Assembly (NCBI GenBank): GCA_048499455.1
Contig: JASNZV010000026.1
Span: 21,653 to 85,652 of the forward strand
Origin: CFX5 sp023384495
GTDB taxonomy: Bacteria; Chloroflexota; Anaerolineae; Caldilineales; Caldilineaceae
Direction: 5' to 3'
Length of the DNA stretch: 64,000 nucleotides
Shown here: positions 8,340 through 18,300 of the stretch, piece after piece
How the letters are laid out: every line of letters starts with the position of its first letter
How positions within the stretch are numbered: position 1 is the stretch's first letter
The notes under the pieces: model-generated
Database searches by the model: none
Told to the model about the DNA's origin: nothing
What the model saw: the letters and a program-made list of their open reading frames with translations, nothing else
Program-made: the position numbers and the translations under genes

Positions 8340-10007
8340 CTACCAGCCCACGGCACAGCCATCTTTGCGGGGGTCGCTGCCACCGATCAGCACGCCCGTC
8401 TCGGGGTTGCGCACAATCACTTGCCCGCCGCCGACCCGGTCAAAGCCGTCAATCGGCGCCAGGCGATGGCCACGCCGGGTCAATTCGGCCAGGGTGGCGT
8501 AGCTCCAGCCCTCTTCCATGTGGACTAGACCGCCTGCCTCGTTGGCGCCCAGCCCGGCGGATGGGCCATGCAACATCCAGCGCGGCATGTCCAGCGCCTG
8601 CTGCGGCGCCATGTCAAAGTCAACCAGGTTGGACAACACCTGGAAGTGCCCCTGTGGTTGCATATAGCCCCCCATAACACCATACGCAGCGTGAAGCTCG
8701 CCGTCGCGCACCGTCATCGCCGGGATGATCGTCTGGTAGGGGCGCTTGTGGGGCGCAAGCGCATTGGGGTGCTCGGGGTCGAGCATGAAAAGCGCGGCGC
8801 GATTTTGCAGGCTCACACCTGTCCCCGGCACAACCAACCCCGTGCCCGTGCCGTTGAAGAGGCTGTTGATAAAGCTGCACGCATTGCCTTCGCCATCGGC
8901 AGTGCAGAGGTAGATCGTATCGCTGCCGGCCATGGGGTCGCCGTAGGGAACGCGCTGCGCGGCGCGCTTGGGGTCGATGCGTTGCCGGCGCCGTTCCGCA
9001 TACTGTCGGCTCACCAGCCCGTCCAACGGGATCTTCGAGACGCGCGGGTCGCAGACCCACTGTTGCGCATCGGCAAAGCCCAGCCGCATACACTCGATCA
9101 TGGTGTGGACGCGGTCTGCCTCGCTCATGGCGGCCAGGTCAAAGCCGGCGGCCAGGTTGACCGCGATAATCGCCGCCAGACCCTGCCCGTTGGGTGGGCA
9201 TTCGTAGAGAACATAGCCCCGATAATTGGCGGTGATCGGTTCATCCCACGTGCTCACGTGGGCGGCCATGTCGGCGGGCGAAATCCAGCCGCCGTAGCGC
9301 TGCACATGCTCGCTGAGCTTGCGCGCAAAGTCGCCCTTGTAGAAGTAGTCCGTCCCCTCGGTGGCAATGCCGCGCAGCGTTTCGCCCAGGGTGGGGATGC
9401 GCATGATCTCGCCGGCGCGCGGGGCGCGGCCGTCGATGAGCAATTCGCGGCCGCTGGGCTGTTCGGGGCCGTTATCAAGGTCGCCGCTCTGCCAGTCGGG
9501 GCTGCGCAATAGTTTGCCGACCTGCCCCCGCCAACCGTGGGCAATGATTTCGCTCACTGGGTAGCCATGTTCCGCCGTCCAGATCGCAGGCTGCAGCACA
9601 TCGGCCAGCGTCATGCGCCCGTGCCGTTCGAGCAGGTCGCGCCACCCGGCCACCGCGCCAGGGATGCTCACCGTGTGGCCCGTGAAGGAGGGCATCCGCT
9701 CGTAGCCCAGGCGGCGCATTTCGGCGATGGAGGCGCCGGCTGCGGCGCGGCCCGACCCGTTGAGCGCGGTCACTTGCTTGCTTCTGGCGTCCCAATAGAG
9801 GGCGAACATATCGCCACCGCTGCCGGTGGAGAGCGGCTCCACCACATTGAGCATCGCCGCTGTGGCGACGGCGGCGTCGGCTGCGTTGCCGCCGGCTTTG
9901 AGCATATCCAACCCGGCCTGGGCGGCCAGGGGCTGGCTGGTGGCGACCATGCCGCGGGTGGCCATGACATTGCTACGGCGTGAGCGGAACACAGCATCAA
10001 TCTTCAT
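8340..10007 (-). CDS. ggt: Gamma-glutamyltransferase (Ntn hydrolase)
   Basis: 555 residues. The family blocks are MVATSQPLAAQAGLDMLKAGGNAADAAVA, EPLSTGSGGDMFALYWD and PYQTIIPAM with the closing VIGGSDPRKDG. The precursor of this family cuts itself before a conserved Thr; Thr364 in SDTIYLCTADGEGNACSFI fits, so the small subunit would start there. The enzyme hydrolyses or transpeptidates gamma-glutamyl bonds, for example in glutathione. No signal peptide is seen: the N-terminus MKIDAVFRSRRSNV is basic, so it is probably cytoplasmic. GGGGAG precedes the ATG. It stands alone between long intergenic gaps. Confidence 0.92.
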   Translation of the reverse strand: MKIDAVFRSRRSNVMATRGMVATSQPLAAQAGLDMLKAGGNAADAAVATAAMLNVVEPLSTGSGGDMFALYWDARSKQVTALNGSGRAAAGASIAEMRRLGYERMPSFTGHTVSIPGAVAGWRDLLERHGRMTLADVLQPAIWTAEHGYPVSEIIAHGWRGQVGKLLRSPDWQSGDLDNGPEQPSGRELLIDGRAPRAGEIMRIPTLGETLRGIATEGTDYFYKGDFARKLSEHVQRYGGWISPADMAAHVSTWDEPITANYRGYVLYECPPNGQGLAAIIAVNLAAGFDLAAMSEADRVHTMIECMRLGFADAQQWVCDPRVSKIPLDGLVSRQYAERRRQRIDPKRAAQRVPYGDPMAGSDTIYLCTADGEGNACSFINSLFNGTGTGLVVPGTGVSLQNRAALFMLDPEHPNALAPHKRPYQTIIPAMTVRDGELHAAYGVMGGYMQPQGHFQVLSNLVDFDMAPQQALDMPRWMLHGPSAGLGANEAGGLVHMEEGWSYATLAELTRRGHRLAPIDGFDRVGGGQVIVRNPETGVLIGGSDPRKDGCAVGW

Positions 10008-10252
10008 ACGTTCTCCCCATCAGATGACCCATGCGGGCAATTGTGTGATTCTAGTCAGGGCGTCCCGCGCGCCGTGTGGCTCGGGTCGTGCGGCTAGACC
10101 GGTGATGGTCATAGGAGCGCCCTACCAGAATAGACATCGAATATGACCATTGTAGATCGACCGCCTGAATTCGACAAGCAACCGGGCATAGAGGAGTGGA
10201 TCCAAAATGGGGGCCATTTTTCTCTGAAATTGATGGCGTTTCAGGGTATCAT

Positions 10253-10281
10253 TTGATCGAAGCCACGGAGTAGGGTAGACT
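10253..10281 (+). promoter_or_regulatory. Sigma70-type promoter, nearly leaderless
   Basis: TTGATC (10253-10258), a 17-nt spacer and TAGACT (10276-10281). The expected start of transcription, 10288-10289, is only about 5 nt before the ATG at 10293, so the first exported-protein gene would be translated from a leaderless or nearly leaderless mRNA. Confidence 0.5.
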
Positions 10282-10292
10282 AGTCAGTAGCT

Positions 10293-11063
10293 ATGGGCAT
10301 CCTGATTGAATACGTTGCGATCTATGCGCCCTGGATCTACGCTGTCTGCGGTCTGGTGGCGTTATACCAGATATACCGGCTCTGGGGGGTCCGCATGGAG
10401 CGTCGCCAGGCCGTTTTTTCTTTGGAGCGCGAGAAGGCTGTACGCGAGCTCCAAAACATCTTTTCGGTTGCCATGTTGTTGCTGATAATCATGGGGGCAA
10501 CCTACTTCACAAGCACGACGTTGGCCGAGGCGGTGGCGCCGCTGGTAGCCGAGGCGCGTGTGCCCAATCCAACGCCTGGGTTTATCGCCACACCGACGAA
10601 TACACCACTACCGGCCACCGAAACCCCCACGCCGGGGCCAACATCTCTACCCACCACCCCCACGCCCGATGACGCCGTATTCGAGACCGAGCCGATCGAG
10701 GCGCTGGCGCCACCGCCCACAGACACGCCAGCGCCGGCGGCGCCCGTTGCGGCGGCTGCCTGTCCAGATAGCCGCGCCATTATCTCCAGCCCTGGCAACC
10801 AACAGGTGTTGAGCGGTGTGGTGGTGGTATTGGGCACCGCCAGCCATGAACAGTTTCAGTATTATAAGATTGAATACGCCCCGGCAGGCAGCGAGGGATT
10901 CAATTATCTCAATGGGGGCAACAGCCAGGTGATGAATGGGGTGCTGATCACCTTTGACACCACATCCCTAGCCAATGGCGCGTGGACGCTGCGCCTGATT
11001 GTGGTTGACCAGACGGGCAATTTCCCGCCGCCGTGCCAGGTGACGGTGCAGATCGCAAATTGA
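10293..11063 (+). CDS. Membrane-anchored protein with PT-rich linker and Ig-like domain
   Basis: 256 residues. Two N-terminal hydrophobic segments (IYAVCGLVALYQIYRL and IFSVAMLLLIIMGATYF) flank a charged stretch. A linker follows that is rich in TPT and PT, then a C-terminal domain from about residue 165 (CPDSRAIISSPGNQQVLSGVVVVLGTA ... GAWTLRLIVVDQTGNF ... CQVTVQIAN). That domain has the pattern of an extracellular Ig/fibronectin-like fold with a possible disulfide. It probably displays this domain outside the membrane. Its TGA overlaps the ATG of the next, larger gene, and both have PT-rich linkers, so they may work together at the cell surface. Confidence 0.75.
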   Translation: MGILIEYVAIYAPWIYAVCGLVALYQIYRLWGVRMERRQAVFSLEREKAVRELQNIFSVAMLLLIIMGATYFTSTTLAEAVAPLVAEARVPNPTPGFIATPTNTPLPATETPTPGPTSLPTTPTPDDAVFETEPIEALAPPPTDTPAPAAPVAAAACPDSRAIISSPGNQQVLSGVVVVLGTASHEQFQYYKIEYAPAGSEGFNYLNGGNSQVMNGVLITFDTTSLANGAWTLRLIVVDQTGNFPPPCQVTVQIAN

Positions 11064-14000
11064 TGCCAAACATGCCGGATCGACAACGACAACAATTGCT
11101 CTTTTTTGGTGGGGTCGCGGTGATCGCGCTGGCCGTGGTGAGCGTGGCCTATGTCATGGGCATGGCCAGCGGGCGGCGCATTGCCGCCAATGCGTTTCTC
11201 ACCGCCGAGGCGAAAAATCTGATCAATATGGTGGCGACCTTCACCCAGACCCCAACGGCGTCGCCCACCGCAACCAACACACCCACCTTTACGGCGACAC
11301 CGACCTTTACCCCTACCCCAACACCCACGCCCACCGCACTGCCCGCTTCGCCCGCGGAGTGGGGCGAGCGCTTCCGCCAGTTGACCACCGACGCCCTCAA
11401 CGCTATCCCCGAACGCGACTTTGCCTCCGACCGGGCGCGCGCGCTGGCGCAGCGCATGGCGCAAGAACAGTTGCTCTATTTTGTTCCTGTCAGCTATTTC
11501 GAGATCAGCGCGGCGCCGTGGGCTGCCGTGGTGACGCCCCGCACGCCTGCCGACGAGGCATTGCCCGTGCTCTTTTGGCGCGAGGGCAACGACAGCAACC
11601 GCATCCACAGCCAATCGCTCTTTGCCGCGTTGGCGGGCTCAACGCGTCGGGCTGATTACGGGACGCTCTACGAAGGGGTCGACCGCGGGCTGCTGCGCTA
11701 TGACGAACAGGGCCGCGGGCATCTTTTGCTCATCCAACGAGCCGGCAGCCAGACACCGTTGACTCTCTTTCTGCTCCGTCAAGAACAACCGGTGGGCGAA
11801 TATGGGCTGGCCTGGCGCAGCGACCAAGACCCGTTGTGGGGGTTTCAGGCGGCGGGCAGCGTGGTGAGCCTGGCTGAACAGGAGGGCGCACTGCTGCCCG
11901 ATCTGGACATCAGCGCGCCCCTGCTCCCCAATAGCCCGCTCCGTCGCGAGGTTGGCGCACGCAGCCTCTTTGTCGAAGAGCCGCCCTTTGCCCGCCAGTG
12001 GGCGTTGACGCGCTGGACCCCCATCTACGCCGGTGAGGTTGCACGGACGCCCGGCGCGCCCATCGTGGGCTACCGCCTGGCCGACGCCGCATTGCGGGCC
12101 ACGCCCCTCACCGCGCTCGAGCAGCTGATTGCCTTGGTGCAGAGCGGCAATGTCAATGAGGTGACCGTCTATGCCTCGCGCTTTGACCTCTATGACCTGG
12201 CCGCACAACTCGGGCTCGATGAACCAGGGCGCTGGTTGGGTCTCTATTTGGACGAAGAAGATCGCCCCCTCTATGGCAATGTGATAACCGACCGCCTGCG
12301 CTTTTTTGACAACAGCAACCGCAATCGGGCCTATGACGCCCGCTTTGAGCAGGATGAGACCGGTTTCTATCGCGTCGCCTCGCTGGCGCCGGTGGCGCCG
12401 TTCCACACGGACCTTGTCACTCCCGCGCCGCCGTTGCCCACGCGCACGCCAACGTCCGTCGGCGCTCAGGATGGCGCAGCTGGCGCTCCCCCTGCGGCCA
12501 GCACCGTAGACGCCTCCACCCTGATCACCGATATTCTGGCCGCCGCGCCGATTGAGGGCGACGACAGCGCGATCCTGTTGCCGACCAACACACCCACAGA
12601 CACCCCCACCCACACGCCAACGGCGACCGATACGCCGACGGTAACGGCTACGCCCACGGCCTCCGACACCCCCACCGAGACGGCAACCCCGACGCCGACT
12701 GAGACGCCGACGCCCACCGATACGCCGTTGCCCACCAATACACCGCTGCCGATTCCACCCATCCCACCCGAGGCGCTGCCCCCGTTGACCGGCGCGACGA
12801 TCCTGAGCGAGCCCGCCCGCCTGCGCGGTGGGCCGGGCACCGACGCCGTGGTCATTTCGTCGGTGGACAACGGGGTGCGCGTCGAGGTCTTTGGCGTGAC
12901 CAGCAACGGACAGTGGCTGCTGGTGCGGGTCACCCAGACCATGGACGGCGGCGCCAATGTGTTGGGGTGGATCTTCCGTGACCTGGTCTTTTTGGACAAC
13001 GACCCCAGCGTGGCGCCCGTCTTTTTTGACGATGGCCTGCCCGTGACGCCCTTCCCGCCGACGCCGACTCATACACCGGGCGCCGCGGCGCCGGAAGCTA
13101 CGCCGACGCCGTTGACCACACCGGTGCTGGGCCAGCCGGCGGTCGAGCCGGCGTCGGTAGCCGCCGGCATCCCCCCACCCGAAGCGGGCGAACAGATGGT
13201 CACGGTGGCCGGTGACCAGGTCCCCGCTCTACCCCTGCGCGACATCCCCGCCACGGCAGCGGATGGGCGAGCGATCCGCCTGCACGTGGGGGGGGCGCTG
13301 GTGCAGGTGTGGGGCGGCCTGTTTGCCGCGCCTGATGCGGGCTGGTTGCTGGCGCCGGCGGAATTGCTCTGGCCGGGCGCACAACTCTATGTGCGCGGCG
13401 AGCCGGCAGTGGGCGATCGTGACCTCTGGGTGGCGGACACAGTGCGCATTGTGGCGGCGCCGCCCCTGGCGCGCGCTGCGTTGCTGACAATTGCGCCCCT
13501 GGCCGACGCAGTAAACCGCGGCGCGGCGCTGGCGCTGCTCGGCAGCCGAGAGGAACCAGGGGTCTATCTGCTCGACGGCAGCGGCGCTGTGCAACAGCTA
13601 TGGGGCCTGGAAGATCGCGCCACATGGCTCAGCGGTGATCCCCAGGCCGGGCTGCTGTTGGCGGAACCGGACTCGGCCAGCGGCCTGAATTCGTTTAGCT
13701 GGGTGCGCGAAGATGGCACGGGCATCCAGATTGTTGCCCAGCCTTTCTATCGCGTGAGCGGTGTAGCCGCGGACCGCTTTGGCGGCCTTTGGTGGATCGA
13801 AACGCCCCAGATCGCGCTCGACCAATGGCAACTTTGGCATCTCGATGCACGCGCCGGGCGGATTGTCATGCGCGTTCAGGCCAGTGGCGCGCCCTTTGTC
13901 GTGGGCGTACGGCAGGCCGACCGGCAACTGGCGCCGGTGTTGCTCCTGGCCCAGCCGGAGGCCCTAGCGCCCACGCGCACGATGAACCTGTTGGTCGACA

Positions 14001-14653
14001 CCTATGATCGTACAAACCAGACCCCGTACACGGGGCTGTTCCGCATTGTCGTGCGCTTTCCCGACGACGGACCTGGCGAGTGGGTGGACCCGCCGCAGCC
14101 GCTGTTGCCGGCTGACGCCTACCGCGGCCCGCTGGTGGTCAGCCCCGATCAGACGCGCCTTGCCTACATGTTGTATGACCCGGAGCAGCCCAGCCTGACC
14201 GCGGGGGCGGTGCGGCCACCCAACAGCGTGCGCCTGTTGATCCTTGAGGGTCGGGGCGCCAATACGAGCCGCACTGTCTATGCCAGCGAGACGCGCTTTG
14301 AATTTCTTGCCCCCGCGCTGGCGTGGCAGGGCAACGACCGTCTGCATGTTGCGCGCAGCCGTTTTGCCGTGGGCGATGAGACGGCGCTCGATCCCTTCAG
14401 TCTGGTCGCCGTGCAACTGCCCCCGGCAGAAAGCCCCGGCGCCGACGCTGTCGTTGCCGCCCGATATGATCTTTCGGAGCAGCGATCGTTGCGCAGCATG
14501 AACACCTGCCGTGATGGCCGCACCGCGTTGGCGATTGTGGCCGATGGCAACGGCAATCTGGAGGTCGACCGCTGGGATGTTGGCGAGCAGCTACAGCCGC
14601 TCTTTGGCCTGCCCCCTTTGTTGAACCATGTGTTGCTCTGTTGGCGGGGGTGA
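11063..14653 (+). CDS. Large exported protein: TM anchor, PT linkers, SH3-like and propeller-like regions
   Basis: 1196 residues from ATG 11063, which overlaps the previous stop (TGATG). One N-terminal membrane segment (LLFFGGVAVIALAVVSVAYVMGM) precedes a run of TPT repeats, then a domain of about 400 residues that I do not recognise. A second, longer Thr-Pro linker follows. Next is a bacterial SH3-like module (RLRGGPGTDAVVISSV ... GQWLLVRV ... GWIFRDLVFL), another linker, and a C-terminal half with repeated hydrophobic strands and WWIE/WHLD motifs that could be a beta-propeller. SH3b modules often bind cell-wall peptides. It is probably a surface protein with its bulk outside. No enzyme motif is visible. 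Confidence 0.75.
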   Translation: MPNMPDRQRQQLLFFGGVAVIALAVVSVAYVMGMASGRRIAANAFLTAEAKNLINMVATFTQTPTASPTATNTPTFTATPTFTPTPTPTPTALPASPAEWGERFRQLTTDALNAIPERDFASDRARALAQRMAQEQLLYFVPVSYFEISAAPWAAVVTPRTPADEALPVLFWREGNDSNRIHSQSLFAALAGSTRRADYGTLYEGVDRGLLRYDEQGRGHLLLIQRAGSQTPLTLFLLRQEQPVGEYGLAWRSDQDPLWGFQAAGSVVSLAEQEGALLPDLDISAPLLPNSPLRREVGARSLFVEEPPFARQWALTRWTPIYAGEVARTPGAPIVGYRLADAALRATPLTALEQLIALVQSGNVNEVTVYASRFDLYDLAAQLGLDEPGRWLGLYLDEEDRPLYGNVITDRLRFFDNSNRNRAYDARFEQDETGFYRVASLAPVAPFHTDLVTPAPPLPTRTPTSVGAQDGAAGAPPAASTVDASTLITDILAAAPIEGDDSAILLPTNTPTDTPTHTPTATDTPTVTATPTASDTPTETATPTPTETPTPTDTPLPTNTPLPIPPIPPEALPPLTGATILSEPARLRGGPGTDAVVISSVDNGVRVEVFGVTSNGQWLLVRVTQTMDGGANVLGWIFRDLVFLDNDPSVAPVFFDDGLPVTPFPPTPTHTPGAAAPEATPTPLTTPVLGQPAVEPASVAAGIPPPEAGEQMVTVAGDQVPALPLRDIPATAADGRAIRLHVGGALVQVWGGLFAAPDAGWLLAPAELLWPGAQLYVRGEPAVGDRDLWVADTVRIVAAPPLARAALLTIAPLADAVNRGAALALLGSREEPGVYLLDGSGAVQQLWGLEDRATWLSGDPQAGLLLAEPDSASGLNSFSWVREDGTGIQIVAQPFYRVSGVAADRFGGLWWIETPQIALDQWQLWHLDARAGRIVMRVQASGAPFVVGVRQADRQLAPVLLLAQPEALAPTRTMNLLVDTYDRTNQTPYTGLFRIVVRFPDDGPGEWVDPPQPLLPADAYRGPLVVSPDQTRLAYMLYDPEQPSLTAGAVRPPNSVRLLILEGRGANTSRTVYASETRFEFLAPALAWQGNDRLHVARSRFAVGDETALDPFSLVAVQLPPAESPGADAVVAARYDLSEQRSLRSMNTCRDGRTALAIVADGNGNLEVDRWDVGEQLQPLFGLPPLLNHVLLCWRG

Positions 14654-14856
14654 TTGCTGTGTCGCCGTCAAATTTGCATCTTGGCGTCCTTTGCATTAAG
14701 ATGAAGCTTACGTTCTCCTGAATGTGGCTTGTGTGCGGGTTTCGAGTCACCCAGGCCCATCTCATGCATCCCGGCTCCTTGCCGCCGCTGCTGCTCCACC
14801 GCCCGTTGCAACCCGGATGCGCTCGCATCGTTTCACCGGCAAAAAAGGAATGAACT

Positions 14857-17800
14857 ATGGTCTTCATCCCCTGGCGGCCAGTGGTCCGCACATTGCAACG
14901 ACCGATTGCATGGCTTGCAATCGCTGCCGGCATTGCCTATGTGGCGTTTGGACTGCTCGGCGCCAAGGCTTCTGCCCAGCCGATCCCCGGCATCCCCTAC
15001 GAAGAACTAGGCGTGCTCAACGTCCGCTACCACACGCTCGACCTGCCGCACGCCAGCGGCAACGGGATAGACGACGATACGCTTGCGCTCCAGACGCTGA
15101 TCAACTATGGCTATCGGGAACGCATGGCGGTGCTCTTCCCTGAGGGCGTCTATCTGGTGTCGGACACATTGCTCATGGAGCAGACCGAGACCAACGCCAA
15201 TCGTCGCAATTACAGCCACCAGCTGATCGGCTCCACCGTGGGCGCTCGCCCGGTGATCCGGCTCAAACCCAATTCCCCCGGCTTTGCCGAAACAGACCCG
15301 GCCAAGACCAAGGCTGTGCTCCGCTATGTGGGCGGGTGTGCGACATCGGCCAGCTCATGCAGTTTTGACCAGTGGGGCACATTGCGTTCGGTAAATTTCG
15401 AGAGTGGCGTGCGCAACCTGGATATCGAGATCGGCGCCGACAACCCCGGCGCCATAGGCCTCTATTTTTCGGCCTCGCAGTTTAGCTTTGTGGAAGACAT
15501 GGTCATCCGCGTCGGTAGCGGCTTTGCGGGGATGCAGCATGTACCCGGCCTTTCGTCGGTGGTGGGCAACATCACCATCGAAGGGGGGCGGTATGGCATT
15601 TACAATGCAAAGGATGGCTATACCAATGGTTCGACGATGACCAATATGCGTTTTCTCAACCAGTCTGATTGTAGTCTGGGCTTTTTGCGGTCTGAAAAGA
15701 CGATTACTATCGTCGGGTTTGAGATTGTAAAGGCGCAGCCGCCGGCCATCTGCATTGAACCGACGCGTATCAATTATCTTGCGCTCATCGACGGCAAAAT
15801 TCAGTTCCAGAGCCCCTCTGCAACAGCGGCCATTACCAACCCGGGTAAGAAGGTGCTGACGGTGAACGACCTCTATGTGCGCAATACGTCGGCGCTATAC
15901 AGCGATGGCGCTCAGCAGATTGCCATCCCCGGCTATCAACCAGGGGCATGGTATCGGGCCAGCGAGCTATACACGTTGGATGCTCGATCGAGCCAACCGG
16001 CCTATGTCGACGGCGCATTCGTTACCCAGCCTAACCCAATCGTCGGACCGATTACGCAGGCGTCACCCCCGGCGAACTTGCTCGACAACCACAGCTGGGG
16101 CGCGGCTGACCGTTCGCCAGACCATCTGCTTGCGCTGGCCCAATCCCCAAGCCAGACGGGTGTCTGCAATGCATTGGACCAGCCAAATGTGCGCGGCAAC
16201 GCCAGCCATGATGATTGGGCCGGCCTGCAATCGTTGCTCGACCGCCCCGAATGCGCCACCGTCTTTTTGCCGCGCGGCCGCTATTATGTGAGCCGGCCGC
16301 TGGTGATCCCCGGCGACACCAGCCTGCTGGGCATCACGCCCCGGCTGACCGAAATTGTGGCCTCTGCATCGTCTATGCCGCCCGCGCTGCCCAGCCAGGC
16401 CAAGGCGTGGAAGCCGACCAGCCAGACTCCCATCGTCACCACGGTGGATGACCGCAATGCCCGCATCACGCTGGCCAATCTGCGCATCTGGTTCCCCACC
16501 TCGCCCGCTGAGCATGATTGGTTCACGGCGCTGGAGTGGCGCGCCGGCCCGGCATCGATCATCAAAAATGTGCAAGTACGGCCGGTTTGGAGCACAACCA
16601 AAGGCTCGAAGCCCAAGGCGGATATTCTGTTCGCCGGCAACGCAGGCGGGCGTTGGTATGGCGCAGGCTCGCTGGCGATCCCCGAAAATGCAACCCTGGT
16701 CTCGCCGTTGAAGCGGCGTATTCTGGTGGATGGTGTGGTTGGGCCGCTCGTCTTTTACAACTACAACGTTGAAGACGGCGACGCGGCTTCTGCCGATGCC
16801 GAGGAAGGCTGGCAGTCGGAAATTGTCAATTCGCGCAACGTTCTTATCTACGGCGCCAAGTTCGAGGATCGCAACGCGTTGCGCGTGCGCGACAGCACCA
16901 ATGTGGGCCTATTTGCGCTCACCAATAGCGATATGGGCATCCAATGGACCACTAATCAGTACAACCCGCCGGGAATCCTCGGCGTGAACCTCGGCAACAA
17001 GTTTATTGAAAACAGCAATCGAGATAGCGGTCAGATCCTGTTTACCGAGCGGATCGACGACACCAGCACGGTGATCCCCTTTACCTACGCGCTCTCGCTC
17101 TATCGGATTGGCGTGTTCAATCGGGGCGCTTTCACCTATGCCGCACAGGCAGAGCCGCCGACAGCGACGCCCACGCAACCGCCCCTCGCCACCGCCATGC
17201 CCACCGCCACGTCCGTTCCACCGACGGCGACGGGGACTGCCACGCCAACTGCCACGGCAACGGACATGCCAACGCCGACGCCCACGGCGACATCCATTCC
17301 GCCCACAGCGACGGGTACAGTCACGCCGGTTCCCCCAACGCCCACGTCCACGTCGACCGCGACGGCGGGGCCGGTAGGGGGCGAGGGGTGCAGCAATGGG
17401 GCGAGCAATGTGCTGCGCAACGGGAGCTTTGAGGAGGGCATGGCGCCGTGGAAGTTCTTCACCAACGGGAAGGGTGGGTTCGCGACGGCGAGTCCGGGGT
17501 ATGAGTGTGGGATGGCGGCGCGGGTGAATATCCAGAAACAGGGGACGAACGTGCAGTTGTACCAGCACGGCTTCACGATTGCGCCGAATACACGCTACCG
17601 GCTGAGCTTTGCGGCCTATTCGAGCAGCGGCAACGACGTGTCGCTCTATCTGCACCCACAGAATGGGGGCGGCAACTATGGTCTCAACGGGCATGGGATC
17701 GACCTGGGGACAAGCTGGCGGAGCTATGTGGTGGAGTTCGTCACCACCGGTTTCAGCCAGCCCACCAACAATGTGCGGCTCCGTTTCTGGCTCTCACCCT

Positions 17801-18288
17801 ATGACGCAGCGGGTGACATCTACTGGTTCGACGCCATCCGCCTCGAACGACTCGACTCCGCCACCGGCGCCGCTGTCACCGCGCCGACTAGCCCGGTGGA
17901 GCCAAACCCCACGGCCGGTCGCGGATCGCTGCGCGGCCAAATGACGGACACGACTGGCGCGCCCATCGCCTCGTCGTTTACCGTGATGCTGCTGGAGCAG
18001 AACGAAGTGGGGCAGCTCTATATCTATCCGGTGCAGTCCGACCCCGAAGGCTATTACGCCGTGGATGGCGCGCCGACGGGCGTCTATCTGCACAGTGTGG
18101 AGCCACCGGCGGGTTACCTACCGACCGAGCCGGTGGAGATTGTCATTATCGACGATTCAGTCAGTGAGCTGCGCGTGATCATGGAATCCGCCACTCCGAT
18201 CAATGAGGGAGAGAGCCAGCCAGGCGCTATACACTTGGAGCTATCACACCACATCTATTTGCCACTTGTGAGGGAGCCACCGCGATAG
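14857..18288 (+). CDS. Secreted beta-helix (pectate-lyase-like/GH55-like) protein with CBM and C-terminal sorting-like tail
   Basis: 1143 residues. An N-terminal signal or anchor (PIAWLAIAAGIAYVAFGLLG) is followed by two halves, each opening like a double pectate-lyase superfamily protein: GIDDDTLALQTLINYG ... VLFPEGVYLVSDTLLM and HDDWAGLQSLLD ... TVFLPRGRYYVSRPLVI. This pattern resembles GH55 and other beta-helix polysaccharide-active proteins. A TPT/PTAT linker follows, then a CBM4_9-like jelly roll (NVLRNGSFEEGMAPWKFFTNG ... YRLSFAAYS ... IYWFDAIRLE), a carboxypeptidase-regulatory-like domain and the tail HHIYLPLVREPPR. It may act on or bind extracellular polysaccharide; substrate unknown. 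AAGGA precedes the ATG. Confidence 0.8.
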   Translation: MVFIPWRPVVRTLQRPIAWLAIAAGIAYVAFGLLGAKASAQPIPGIPYEELGVLNVRYHTLDLPHASGNGIDDDTLALQTLINYGYRERMAVLFPEGVYLVSDTLLMEQTETNANRRNYSHQLIGSTVGARPVIRLKPNSPGFAETDPAKTKAVLRYVGGCATSASSCSFDQWGTLRSVNFESGVRNLDIEIGADNPGAIGLYFSASQFSFVEDMVIRVGSGFAGMQHVPGLSSVVGNITIEGGRYGIYNAKDGYTNGSTMTNMRFLNQSDCSLGFLRSEKTITIVGFEIVKAQPPAICIEPTRINYLALIDGKIQFQSPSATAAITNPGKKVLTVNDLYVRNTSALYSDGAQQIAIPGYQPGAWYRASELYTLDARSSQPAYVDGAFVTQPNPIVGPITQASPPANLLDNHSWGAADRSPDHLLALAQSPSQTGVCNALDQPNVRGNASHDDWAGLQSLLDRPECATVFLPRGRYYVSRPLVIPGDTSLLGITPRLTEIVASASSMPPALPSQAKAWKPTSQTPIVTTVDDRNARITLANLRIWFPTSPAEHDWFTALEWRAGPASIIKNVQVRPVWSTTKGSKPKADILFAGNAGGRWYGAGSLAIPENATLVSPLKRRILVDGVVGPLVFYNYNVEDGDAASADAEEGWQSEIVNSRNVLIYGAKFEDRNALRVRDSTNVGLFALTNSDMGIQWTTNQYNPPGILGVNLGNKFIENSNRDSGQILFTERIDDTSTVIPFTYALSLYRIGVFNRGAFTYAAQAEPPTATPTQPPLATAMPTATSVPPTATGTATPTATATDMPTPTPTATSIPPTATGTVTPVPPTPTSTSTATAGPVGGEGCSNGASNVLRNGSFEEGMAPWKFFTNGKGGFATASPGYECGMAARVNIQKQGTNVQLYQHGFTIAPNTRYRLSFAAYSSSGNDVSLYLHPQNGGGNYGLNGHGIDLGTSWRSYVVEFVTTGFSQPTNNVRLRFWLSPYDAAGDIYWFDAIRLERLDSATGAAVTAPTSPVEPNPTAGRGSLRGQMTDTTGAPIASSFTVMLLEQNEVGQLYIYPVQSDPEGYYAVDGAPTGVYLHSVEPPAGYLPTEPVEIVIIDDSVSELRVIMESATPINEGESQPGAIHLELSHHIYLPLVREPPR

Positions 18289-18300
18289 AGCCACCGGCTA

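Noticed and set aside
11639..13072. 477-codon minus-strand frame inside the large exported-protein gene
   Set aside because: Its Gly/Arg-rich composition comes from antisense reading of Thr-Pro repeats; the plus-strand gene has a clear layout.
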